DNA of 64,000 nucleotides from CANHBY01 sp031374415 (lineage in GTDB: Bacteria > Pseudomonadota > Gammaproteobacteria > Burkholderiales > Burkholderiaceae_C), in the NCBI GenBank assembly GCA_031374415.1, contig JANMGB010000275.1, positions 8,909 through 72,908 on the forward strand. The letters are read 5' to 3'. The notes under the pieces are model-generated. The model was not told the DNA's origin. It saw only the letters and a list, made by a program, of their open reading frames with translations, and ran no database searches. Below, piece by piece: positions 1-7,495 of the stretch; the first letter of the stretch is position 1; each line of letters begins with the position of its first letter. The position numbers were made by a program, and so were the translations under genes.

Positions 1-696
1 ACGGCGCTGCGCGAAGCTGGCGATGACCGCCCCTTCGTCTTGCAGCTGCTGCACGTAGCTGTCAGCCTCTCGCAGGTTCAAGGGCGAGTGGGCCGCCTCG
101 AAGCGATGGCCCAGGGTTTGACGGCCAGCGCCCAAGCCCAAGGCGCTCAAGGGCACCACCTGCTCGCCGTGCAAGGCCACCAGGCCATGGGCTGGGCGCA
201 CAAACTGAACGCTGTCCCAACCGTCAGAGAGTTGGTAGCGCATGAGCTTCGGGATGGGCAATTGGGCCAGCGTGTCGGTCAAGGCCAATTGCAGGCCCTG
301 CGCCAAGGTCACACCGGGCATAACGCGGGGCCAAAACAAGGTCTCGGCTTTGCCGTCCAGAGCGCGCTCTAGCTTGAGCGCAACGCCAGCGTCGGCCCCG
401 GAAGCGGCGAGCTTCTTGAGCAAGGCGGGCGTGGGCTGGCCAGTGGCGTCCAGCCCCACGGCCACGGGCATCAACTTTTGACGCACTGCTTTGTCGGGGG
501 CCTGGGAGAGCACCTCACTGAGGTGCAATGCCAAGCGGCGCGGCGTGGCCAGCGCAGTGCTCACGGCAGCCTGGCCCAGCAGGCCTTGCGAGCGCAAGGA
601 CTCGGTCAAACCCGCGGCGAACGACTCGCCCAGGATGTTGAGCGACTTCGGGGGCAACTCTTCCACCAACAACTCGACCAGCAAATTCGACATCAT
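1..696 (-). CDS. glyS: Glycyl-tRNA synthetase beta subunit (N-terminal part)
   Basis: Beta chain of the heterotetrameric class II glycyl-tRNA synthetase, which charges tRNA-Gly with glycine in the cytoplasm. The gene reads leftward off the window edge, so only about 232 N-terminal residues are present. The translation begins MMSNLLVELLVEELPPKSL and holds typical GlyS blocks such as TPRRLA and GRQTLGHRF. The start ATG at 696 overlaps the glyQ stop as ATGA, the usual translational coupling for this pair; an in-frame ATG three bases further in is equally possible. Confidence 0.95.
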   Translation of the reverse strand, partial: MMSNLLVELLVEELPPKSLNILGESFAAGLTESLRSQGLLGQAAVSTALATPRRLALHLSEVLSQAPDKAVRQKLMPVAVGLDATGQPTPALLKKLAASGADAGVALKLERALDGKAETLFWPRVMPGVTLAQGLQLALTDTLAQLPIPKLMRYQLSDGWDSVQFVRPAHGLVALHGEQVVPLSALGLGAGRQTLGHRFEAAHSPLNLREADSYVQQLQDEGAVIASFAQRR

Positions 697-1619
697 GCTT
701 GCCCCCTGTCTGTCTTGGCCCACTGCGCCAACACCTCATCGGCCCACGCCTTGGGCGCCATGGGAAACCCCAGACGCGCACGGCTGTCGAAATAGCTTTG
801 CGCCACGCTGCGCGAGATGTTGCGGATGCGGCCGATGTAGGCCGCACGCTCGGTGACGCTGATGGCGCCACGGGCATCCAAGAGATTGAAGGTATGTGCT
901 GCTTTGAGCACTTGTTCATAGGCGGGCAGCGCCAGCTTTTGTGCCATCAGGTACTGCGCCTGTTTTTCGTGGGCCGTGAAGGCCGACAACAAAAAATCGA
1001 CGTCACTGTGTTCGAAGTTGTAGGTGCTTTGCTCGACCTCGTTCTGGTGATAGACATCGCGGTAGAGCAAGGTGTCGGTCCAGCGCAGGTCGTAGACATT
1101 GTCAACGCCTTGCAGGTACATGGCCAGACGCTCCAGGCCATAGGTGATCTCACCCGTGAGGGGCTTGCAATCGATGCCACCCACCTGCTGGAAGTAGGTG
1201 AACTGGGTGACCTCCATGCCATTGAGCCAGACCTCCCAACCCAAGCCCCAAGCCCCCAGGGTAGGGTTCTCCCAGTCGTCTTCGACGAAGCGCACGTCAT
1301 TGACGGTGAGGTCAAAGCCCAGGGCTTTTAAGGAGCCGAGGTACAAATCCAGGATGTCGGCCGGGGCGGGCTTGAGCACCACTTGGTATTGGTAGTAATG
1401 CTGCAAGCGATTGGGGTTTTGACCGTAGCGGCCGTCTTTGGGACGGCGGCTGGGTTGCACATAAGCCGCCTTCCAGGGCTCCGGGCCGAGCGCGCGCAAA
1501 AACGTCGCGGTGTGGCTGGTGCCGGCGCCCACCTCCATGTCATAGGGCTGGAGCAAGGCGCAGCCCTGCTGATCCCAGTAGGCTTGCAAACGCAAAATCA
1601 TTTGCTGAAAGGTCAGCAT
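693..1619 (-). CDS. glyQ: Glycyl-tRNA synthetase alpha subunit
   Basis: Catalytic alpha chain of bacterial-type glycyl-tRNA synthetase (308 aa, normal length), which makes glycyl-adenylate and works with GlyS. The start MLTFQQMILRLQAYWDQQGC and the blocks YDMEVGAGT, QPSRRPKDGRYGQNPNR and EITYGLERLAMYLQ are characteristic. It is the first gene of a leftward glyQ-glyS operon, sharing four bases (ATGA) with glyS. No gene lies between it and the divergent EF-hand gene; the intergenic DNA carries a hairpin at 1692-1729. Confidence 0.97.
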   Translation of the reverse strand: MLTFQQMILRLQAYWDQQGCALLQPYDMEVGAGTSHTATFLRALGPEPWKAAYVQPSRRPKDGRYGQNPNRLQHYYQYQVVLKPAPADILDLYLGSLKALGFDLTVNDVRFVEDDWENPTLGAWGLGWEVWLNGMEVTQFTYFQQVGGIDCKPLTGEITYGLERLAMYLQGVDNVYDLRWTDTLLYRDVYHQNEVEQSTYNFEHSDVDFLLSAFTAHEKQAQYLMAQKLALPAYEQVLKAAHTFNLLDARGAISVTERAAYIGRIRNISRSVAQSYFDSRARLGFPMAPKAWADEVLAQWAKTDRGQA

Positions 1620-1691
1620 GGTGTGTGTGAATGTGTCGAAGGTGTACAGCGCGAAATGGCTGACGAACTGAGCTTAAAAAAGCGTTTTGGC

Positions 1692-1729
1692 GACCCCCAG
1701 TGGGCCCGAACTCCGACCACTGGGAGGTC
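1692..1729. other. Inverted repeat upstream of glyQ
   Basis: GACC-CCCAGTGG (1692-1703) can pair with CCACTGGG-a-GGTC (1717-1729), a stem of about 12 bp with one bulged base and a 13-nt loop. It sits between divergent glyQ and the EF-hand gene at 1848. It could be a leader hairpin of glyQ or an operator; no T-run follows in either direction, so a terminator is unlikely. Nothing else recognisable is seen in 1620-1847. Confidence 0.4.
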
Positions 1730-1847
1730 CCCGAGCCGCCGATTGTAAATTGGGCGCTGGGGACAGGGACTGCTGAACCTTTTGAAGCAGCCCGCCACAG
1801 ATAGCACACGGCACATTTGCACTTTTCCCACCACAAGGGCTTTGACG

Positions 1848-2693
1848 ATGATCAGCAGCAGCAACAACACGTCCCTACTCAGAGACTTGAGGACCACCAG
1901 CCAAAACAACGGCCACGGCGTCAATATCACGGAGGCAGAATTCAACCAAATGAAATCTGCCGGTCAGCTCGATTCACTGATGAAAAAACATGGTGAGTTC
2001 TCCGCCAAAGATTTAGATACGGATGGCAACGGGAAAATTAACGAGTACGACGTCAAATCTGGGAAACATTCGGATCGCGATTTCATTCGAAATGGGGAAG
2101 GGAGTGGCGGCAGCAGCAGCGGCAGCAGCAGCAGCGGCAGCAGCAGCGGCAGCAGCAGCGGCAGCAGCGGCAGCAGTGGCAGCAGTGGCAGCAGTGGCAG
2201 CAGTGGCTCTGATTCTGGTGACAAGGTTGTACTTCAATTTGGCTGGTCAGACACCAGCACTTCCAAAATAGATTCCGCCCTCCGTAAGGCTGGCATCGAT
2301 AACTTCAAGAGATCAAACTCATCAGACAAAGGATTGGGCATCGCCGTAGTCACCCGGGAACAAGCCGAAGCATTCAAAGATTATGCCAATGAGGGTAAAA
2401 AGGTCTTCGCCAATATTCAAAGCGCAAGAGGTGGAATTGACAGTACCGATGATCTCAGGGTGTCATTTTCGAAAGATTCACACAGCAGCGGGCGCATCGG
2501 TTTTGGCGGAAACGACTACGGTGGCATCATCACAGACGATCCTTCCCGGGTCGTTTCGGGGTCAGCGATAGGGCAACAAAAGGGTGATGATGCGCTGTGG
2601 AGTACCGACAGAGGAAACTCCGCAAAAGCCCAAATGTGGGACGGGCCCGGGGGTCGACAATACGTCACGATGAGCGCGTCCATCGAGAACTAG
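1848..2693 (+). CDS. EF-hand protein with Ser-Gly repeat linker, function unknown
   Basis: Predicted 281-aa protein beginning MISSSNNTSLLRD. An EF-hand calcium loop is visible at residues 57-68 (DTDGNGKINEYD, ligands D57, D59, N61, N65, D68). It is followed by a Ser-Gly low-complexity linker (about residues 85-122) and a C-terminal domain of about 155 aa that I do not recognise. No signal peptide is evident. The ATG at 1848 is preferred over an in-frame one at 1782 because the upstream residues look non-coding. Base composition outside the linker is lower in G+C than its neighbours, which suggests acquisition. The last 29 bases overlap the convergent end of lnt. Confidence 0.7.
   Translation: MISSSNNTSLLRDLRTTSQNNGHGVNITEAEFNQMKSAGQLDSLMKKHGEFSAKDLDTDGNGKINEYDVKSGKHSDRDFIRNGEGSGGSSSGSSSSGSSSGSSSGSSGSSGSSGSSGSSGSDSGDKVVLQFGWSDTSTSKIDSALRKAGIDNFKRSNSSDKGLGIAVVTREQAEAFKDYANEGKKVFANIQSARGGIDSTDDLRVSFSKDSHSSGRIGFGGNDYGGIITDDPSRVVSGSAIGQQKGDDALWSTDRGNSAKAQMWDGPGGRQYVTMSASIEN
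2107..2206 (+). repeat. Trinucleotide (AGC/GGC) microsatellite coding a Ser-Gly tract
   Basis: About 100 bp of repeated AGC and GGC triplets, ending in several copies of GGCAGCAGT, inside the EF-hand gene. Length changes in steps of three would alter the linker without breaking the frame. Confidence 0.85.
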
Positions 2694-4200
2694 GGCCTGT
2701 TCGCATCGCGATCACGAGAAGCACACTCAGAACCCACAAAGGCGCCAGACCCCAGCGCCCCGCCCACCGAGCGAACGGGGTCACGCCGGTGCGGCCCTCG
2801 ACCTCGCCCACCAACACGCCCTGAACGGCAGCAGGAAGCTCATGCTGCACCTGCCCCCGGTGGTCGATGACTGCGGTGGCCCCTGTATTGGTGGCGCGCA
2901 GCATCGGCCGCTGCAACTCTAAGCTGCGCATGCGCGAAATTTGCAAATGCTGCTGGACCGCAATCGTGTTGCCAAACCAAGCAATGTTGCTGAGGTTGAC
3001 CATGAGCGTGGGGGGCGCAGGGCCGACGAAGCGGGTCGCCAGCTCTTCACCAAAAAGGTCTTCGAAACAGATGTTCGGGGCGGCCCATTGGCGCCCCTGG
3101 TCGGTCATGATCTCGAACGAGGGCGCGTTGACCACGCCCCGATCAAAGTCGCCCAAGGGCATCTCCATGAGGGTGGTGAACCAGCGAAACCCAGTCGGAA
3201 TGAACTCACCGAACGGCACCAAGTGGTGCTTGTCGTAACGGTAGAACCCAAACGGGGTCTCGAGGGACGAAGCCGACAAGCCTGCCACCGAGTTCGTGTA
3301 GCCCTGCGTCAAATCACCCAGCGGCAGCCCGAACAGCGCATGGCGCCCCACCCCCGTGAAGTGCGCCCGCACCGGAGACCAAAACTCAGCCGGGACTTGC
3401 TCAGGAAGCAGCGGAATCACGGTCTCTGGCGCGACCACCAAGTCAACCTTGATGTTGATCAGTTTGTCGCGTGTCCACATGAGCGCACTGAACAAATGCT
3501 CGGGCGAGAACTTTTCTTGCTGGGGCACATTGGGCTGCAACAAGGCGACCTTCAGACGCCCCGCATCGGCCGTGAAGTTGACGGGGCCAGCGGCGTACCC
3601 GAGGGCCAAACCCAAGCCCCCCAGACCAGCGACCCCCCAGCGCCAGCGCGCAGCCCCCCCGCGCAGCACCAGACATGACACGGCCAGCGCGCTGAACGCA
3701 CCCAAGCCATAAACGCCCACCCACGGGGCCCATGGCGCCAGGGGCCCTTGGACATGCGCATAGCCGCTGGCCGCCCACGGAAAACCCGTGAAAATGCTGC
3801 CCCGCGCCAGCTCGGCCAGCAACCACAGGCCGGTGAACAGGAGGCTGTCTCCCGCCCAGGTGCCACGCCGCCAACGGGCAAAAGCACCCATGGCCAGAGC
3901 CCAATACAGGGACAATGCGCCGCACAACAAGACGACGGAACCCGCCGCCATCCAAGCCGGCATGCCGCCATAGCGGTACATGCTGATGAACAGCCACCAC
4001 ACCGCACTCAGAAGCCAACCCACACCGAACACCCAACCTAAGCACGCTGCTCGCCGCGGCCCAACATCGTCGAGCTGCCAGACCAGCCAAGCCAAAGCCA
4101 AAGGCTGCAGCCACCACCAGGCGGGCCAGGTCATGGGCAGGCTGTGCACAGCGCCGAACAGCGCTGTGAGAACAAGGATCAAAGCGGGACGCAGGCTCAA
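2665..4200 (-). CDS. lnt: Apolipoprotein N-acyltransferase
   Basis: Inner-membrane enzyme of lipoprotein maturation: it moves an acyl chain from phospholipid to the N-terminal Cys of diacylglyceryl lipoproteins. The N-terminal half has several membrane segments (for example PALILVLTALFGAV). The C-terminal half is a nitrilase-type domain in which the Glu (APETVIPLL), Lys (YDKHHLVPFGEFIP) and Cys (APNICFEDLFGE) of the triad are visible. I choose the TTG at 4200, which overlaps the corC stop as TTGA and gives 511 aa, close to E. coli Lnt. A GTG at 4251 would add 17 residues inside corC. The 3' end overlaps the EF-hand gene and carries the TAGGGCCTGTT motif. Confidence 0.93.
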   Translation of the reverse strand: MSLRPALILVLTALFGAVHSLPMTWPAWWWLQPLALAWLVWQLDDVGPRRAACLGWVFGVGWLLSAVWWLFISMYRYGGMPAWMAAGSVVLLCGALSLYWALAMGAFARWRRGTWAGDSLLFTGLWLLAELARGSIFTGFPWAASGYAHVQGPLAPWAPWVGVYGLGAFSALAVSCLVLRGGAARWRWGVAGLGGLGLALGYAAGPVNFTADAGRLKVALLQPNVPQQEKFSPEHLFSALMWTRDKLINIKVDLVVAPETVIPLLPEQVPAEFWSPVRAHFTGVGRHALFGLPLGDLTQGYTNSVAGLSASSLETPFGFYRYDKHHLVPFGEFIPTGFRWFTTLMEMPLGDFDRGVVNAPSFEIMTDQGRQWAAPNICFEDLFGEELATRFVGPAPPTLMVNLSNIAWFGNTIAVQQHLQISRMRSLELQRPMLRATNTGATAVIDHRGQVQHELPAAVQGVLVGEVEGRTGVTPFARWAGRWGLAPLWVLSVLLVIAMRTGPSSRWTRSS

Positions 4201-5111
4201 GCGCCGTCGCTGCCGAGGGCTTCTTCCGGCGCGCGCGTGACCTTGAACCAACGCACCGCCCCGCCCCGAGTCAGCATGACTGTGAACACCAAGCCCGCCA
4301 GCGTCACCGACTCACCGCGGCGCGGCACCCGGCCATGGGCCTGGGCCACCAAGCCGCCAATGGTCTCAAAAGGCTCCAGGGGCAACCAGGATTCGAATGC
4401 CTCATTGACGGCCAAAATCGACGTGTCGCCGGCCACACGTTGACCCCCATCGGCCAGGGTGTAGATGTCGCTGGTACCTTCTCTTTTGTCATCGAACTCG
4501 TCTTGGATGTCGCCCACGATTTGCTCTAAAACGTCTTCGATGGTGATCAAGCCCGCGGTGGTACCGAACTCATCGATCACGATGGCCAGGTGGTTGCGGT
4601 TGGAGCGAAAGTCACGCAGCAGCTCATTGAGGCCCTTGGATTCGGGCACAAACACCGCCGGACGCAGCAAGGTTCGCAGGTTCAAATCAGGAGCGCGCTG
4701 GAGTTTGAGCAGATCTTTGGCCATCAAAATGCCAATGATGTTGTCGCGCTTTTCCTCAAACACCGGAAACCGAGAATGACCGGTGGCGATCACCGCGTGC
4801 AGCAGGTCGTCGTAGTCGGTATTGATGCTGAGCAAGTCCATGTGGGGCGCGGCCACCATCACATCACCCGCGGTGAGCTCGGCCATGCGGAGCACACCCT
4901 CCAACATCATCCGGGTCTGGGGGGCGATGACCTCGCGGTCTTCAGCGGTGGCCAGCGTCTCAAACAGCTCGTCACGCGAATCAACGCCCGGGGAGACAAA
5001 CTCGACAATCCGCTGAAACAGATTGCGGGGCTCAGGGTTGGCAGGGGACGAAGGCGACAAGGGGGGGGGTTTCTCAAACCCCTTGGGCCGCGAATGAAAA
5101 GGTTCAGTCAT
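4197..5111 (-). CDS. corC: CorC/HlyC-family CBS-domain protein
   Basis: Soluble 304-aa protein of the CorC (YbeX) family: two CBS domains (about residues 75-200, including GHSRFPVFEEKRDNIIGIL and IVIDEFGTTAGLITIEDVLE) and a C-terminal CorC_HlyC domain (about 215-295). The family is linked to magnesium/cobalt resistance and, in the ybeX-lnt neighbourhood, to envelope and ribosome maintenance. It lies directly upstream of lnt with a 4-base overlap, the same order as in E. coli. A run of nine G (plus strand) near its 5' end codes a Pro cluster. Confidence 0.9.
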   Translation of the reverse strand: MTEPFHSRPKGFEKPPPLSPSSPANPEPRNLFQRIVEFVSPGVDSRDELFETLATAEDREVIAPQTRMMLEGVLRMAELTAGDVMVAAPHMDLLSINTDYDDLLHAVIATGHSRFPVFEEKRDNIIGILMAKDLLKLQRAPDLNLRTLLRPAVFVPESKGLNELLRDFRSNRNHLAIVIDEFGTTAGLITIEDVLEQIVGDIQDEFDDKREGTSDIYTLADGGQRVAGDTSILAVNEAFESWLPLEPFETIGGLVAQAHGRVPRRGESVTLAGLVFTVMLTRGGAVRWFKVTRAPEEALGSDGA

Positions 5112-5207
5112 CGCGCCAAGGCGAAGAGTCAGACACGACGTAAGCTTACCCTAAGCTTCAGCACGCCGCGCCAAATGTGTTAGCGTCGATCTTTGGGCCA
5201 ACTGCTG

Positions 5208-5221
5208 CCCCCCCCCCCCCC
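5208..5221. repeat. Poly-C tract of 14 bases
   Basis: Fourteen consecutive C lie in the 135-bp divergent gap between corC and the COG0523 GTPase gene, ending 25 bases before the GTPase ATG. Homopolymers of this length are prone to slippage and, near a promoter or ribosome site, can give phase-variable expression. Sequencing error in homopolymers is the alternative. Confidence 0.8.
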
Positions 5222-5246
5222 ACTTTGACTCTTGACCTCTCACACC

Positions 5247-6290
5247 ATGGCACTGATCCCCGCCACCATCATCACGGGCTTCCTCGGCTCGGGCAAAACC
5301 ACCCTGCTCAAGCGCGTTTTGACCGAGGCGCACGGCCAAAAAATTGCCGTCATTGAGAATGAATTCGGCAATGAGAACATCGACAACGAGATTTTGGTGC
5401 GCGACACCCAGGAGCAGATTCTGCAGCTCAACAATGGCTGCGTGTGCTGCACCATCCGCGAAGATTTGCGCACCACACTGTCAGAACTGGCCGAAAAGCG
5501 CCGCAAAGGCGAGTTGAATTTTGACCGCGTGGTCATCGAGACGACCGGCTTGGCCGACCCCGGCCCCGTCGCCCAGACATTTTTCATGGACGACGAAATC
5601 GCCGAAAGCTACTTGCTCGACGCGATTTTGACGCTGGTGGATGCCAAACACGCCCACACTCAGCTGGACTTGCGCCAAGAAGCGCGCCGCCAGGTGGGGT
5701 TTGCCGACCAAATTTTCATCAGCAAGGCCGATTTGGTCGATCAAGACGCCCTGAACCAGCTCCAGCACCGCCTCAAGCACATGAACCCGCGCGCGCCTCA
5801 GCGGGCTGTCAATTTTGGCGATGTCGACTTGGCCCAGGTGTTTGACCTGCGCGGCTTCAACCTCAACGCCACACTCGAAATTGACCCCGACTTTTTGAGC
5901 GGCGCAACAAGCCACGGACACACGCACACGCACCACGATCATGACCACGCCCACGGCGAGCACTGCGACCACCCCCACCATCATGCCCATGATGATGACG
6001 TGAAGTCGTTTGTCTTTCGCAGCCACCGTGCCTTTGACCAACACAAGCTAGAGTCTTTTTTGGGCTCCATCGTGCAGGTCTACGGCCCGAAGATGCTGCG
6101 CTACAAGGGCATCTTGTACCTCAAGGGGGTACAGCGCAAGGTCATTTTCCAGGGCGTGCACCAGCTCATGGGCACGGATTTTGGCCCTGCCTGGCTGGCC
6201 AGCGAGAAAAAAGGCAGCAAAATGGTCTTCATCGGGCTCGACCTGCCCCAAGAGATTTTGCAGCAGGGACTAGAACAATCCCTGGTCTGA
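5247..6290 (+). CDS. COG0523 (CobW/YjiA-type) G3E GTPase, probable zinc chaperone
   Basis: 347-aa G3E-family GTPase. Visible are the P-loop GFLGSGKT (11-18), the metal-binding CxCC signature CVCC (65-68), ETTGLADPGP (99-107), the SKAD nucleotide motif (159-162), and a His-rich stretch at about 223-248 (many H with D). The C-terminal CobW_C domain follows. COG0523 proteins insert or shuttle metals, often zinc under limitation. The start MALIPATIITGF is chosen over an ATG five codons upstream because it matches the usual family N-terminus. The next gene is a DksA-like factor with a degraded zinc site, consistent with a zinc-related context (inference). A 14-C tract lies just upstream. Confidence 0.88.
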   Translation: MALIPATIITGFLGSGKTTLLKRVLTEAHGQKIAVIENEFGNENIDNEILVRDTQEQILQLNNGCVCCTIREDLRTTLSELAEKRRKGELNFDRVVIETTGLADPGPVAQTFFMDDEIAESYLLDAILTLVDAKHAHTQLDLRQEARRQVGFADQIFISKADLVDQDALNQLQHRLKHMNPRAPQRAVNFGDVDLAQVFDLRGFNLNATLEIDPDFLSGATSHGHTHTHHDHDHAHGEHCDHPHHHAHDDDVKSFVFRSHRAFDQHKLESFLGSIVQVYGPKMLRYKGILYLKGVQRKVIFQGVHQLMGTDFGPAWLASEKKGSKMVFIGLDLPQEILQQGLEQSLV

Positions 6291-6449
6291 CGTCTTCGTT
6301 GCGCCGTCACAATGTCATGCACACGACCGGAACCCTGACCTTGAGCCCCACCCTCGACAGTGCGTCACGCCCTGTCGAGGCACTGCAAGGCCAGATCCGG
6401 GCCATCAAAGAGAACAACGTGGCTACAATGCGCCGCGCTATCAAGAGTG

Positions 6450-6481
6450 CCCCTGCCTCGTCCGGCCGGATGAGGCAGGGG
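6450..6481 (+). promoter_or_regulatory. Long hairpin in the leader of the dksA-like gene
   Basis: CCCCTGCCTC (6450-6459) pairs with GAGGCAGGGG (6472-6481), and the inner TCCGGCCGGA is itself palindromic. The perfect outer stem is 10 bp. A TACAAT at 6424-6429 could be a -10 box. The hairpin ends 26 bases before the GTG start at 6508, so it may act as a leader structure controlling translation, or as a terminator for the GTPase gene; there is no T-run. Confidence 0.5.
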
Positions 6482-6507
6482 TGTTTCGGTGTTGCGAGGA
6501 GACCTCT

Positions 6508-7464
6508 GTGATCAAGACCCCGGCTCGAAAAGCCCCTGCCAAGAAGTCCGCCGTCAAAACCGCACCCGTGAAAACCAAGGCGCCGCCTGCTGCCAAAAAA
6601 GCAGCGCCGCCAGTGAAAGCGGCCCCATCGAAGACAAAAACAACGGTGAAACCCGTTGTCAACACCAAGCCTGTGGCCAAAAAGGTGGCGGCAGCATCTC
6701 AAGCGCCCGCGAAATCTGCGGCCACACCTGCACCCCGAAAATCTCCAGCCCCCCCATTGAAAACAGCAGCCTCCAAGAATCCTGACAAGACATCCCCCCA
6801 ACCCACCCTCCCGGTGGCGGCACCCCCATTGGTCGTGAAAGCAGCCCCCCCCAAAGCCACGAAGGCTTCGAGGACGGCTGCCCCCTCGCAGGCCCTGGCG
6901 CCGCCCCCTCCTCCAGCCACATCCCGATTTGCCGACCGGTTTGCACCGCCTCGGCCCCCGACGCGACAAATGAGTAATCTGAGCATTGAAACCCCCCGCC
7001 ACGTGCATGTGACCGACCCCAAGCTGGCCAACGCCTGGAAATCAAAGCCTGGCCGCGAGCTGACCGAAGAAGAACTCCAGGCCATGCCTGAGAGCGAGTA
7101 CATGAACGACAAGCAGCTCGATTTTTTCCGGGCCCGGCTGCAGACCCAAAAAGACAACCTGCTCAGCAATGCCGGCGAAACCACCGAGCACTTGCGCGAA
7201 GACACTTCGATCGTGCCCGACCCCGCCGACCGCGCCACCATCGAGGAAGAGCACGCCCTGGAGCTGCGCACCCGCGACCGTGAACGCAAGCTGCTGAAAA
7301 AGATCTCACAGTCCCTGATGCGACTTGATTCTGGGGAATATGGCTTTTGTGACGAAACTGGCGAACCCATTGGTTTGGGGCGCCTGATTGCCCGACCGAC
7401 CGCTACACTGTCGCTCGAAGCTCAGCAGCGCCGCGAGCTCAAACAAAAGATGTTTGGCGACTGA
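6508..7464 (+). CDS. dksA: DksA-like RNA polymerase factor with long Ala/Lys/Pro N-terminal extension
   Basis: 318 aa. The C-terminal ~150 residues are DksA/TraR-like: coiled-coil tip PDPADRATIEEE with the two tip Asp conserved, then the zinc-finger region YGFCDETGEPIG...GRLIARPTATLS. Only one of the four zinc cysteines remains (C281; the others read T, S, A), so it resembles zinc-independent DksA forms. DksA binds the RNA polymerase secondary channel and works with ppGpp on rRNA and amino-acid promoters. The first ~160 residues are a disordered AKKxxxK/P-rich tail like histone H1. The GTG start at 6508 follows a GAGGAGA ribosome site. Confidence 0.85.
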   Translation: MIKTPARKAPAKKSAVKTAPVKTKAPPAAKKAAPPVKAAPSKTKTTVKPVVNTKPVAKKVAAASQAPAKSAATPAPRKSPAPPLKTAASKNPDKTSPQPTLPVAAPPLVVKAAPPKATKASRTAAPSQALAPPPPPATSRFADRFAPPRPPTRQMSNLSIETPRHVHVTDPKLANAWKSKPGRELTEEELQAMPESEYMNDKQLDFFRARLQTQKDNLLSNAGETTEHLREDTSIVPDPADRATIEEEHALELRTRDRERKLLKKISQSLMRLDSGEYGFCDETGEPIGLGRLIARPTATLSLEAQQRRELKQKMFGD

Positions 7465-7495
7465 GCGACCTTCCCGCGCCCTGGCAAATTCGTTT

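Noticed and set aside
1692..1729. T-box riboswitch for glyQS
   Set aside because: A hairpin is present, but there is no T-box sequence, specifier loop or terminator; T-boxes are not expected in betaproteobacteria.
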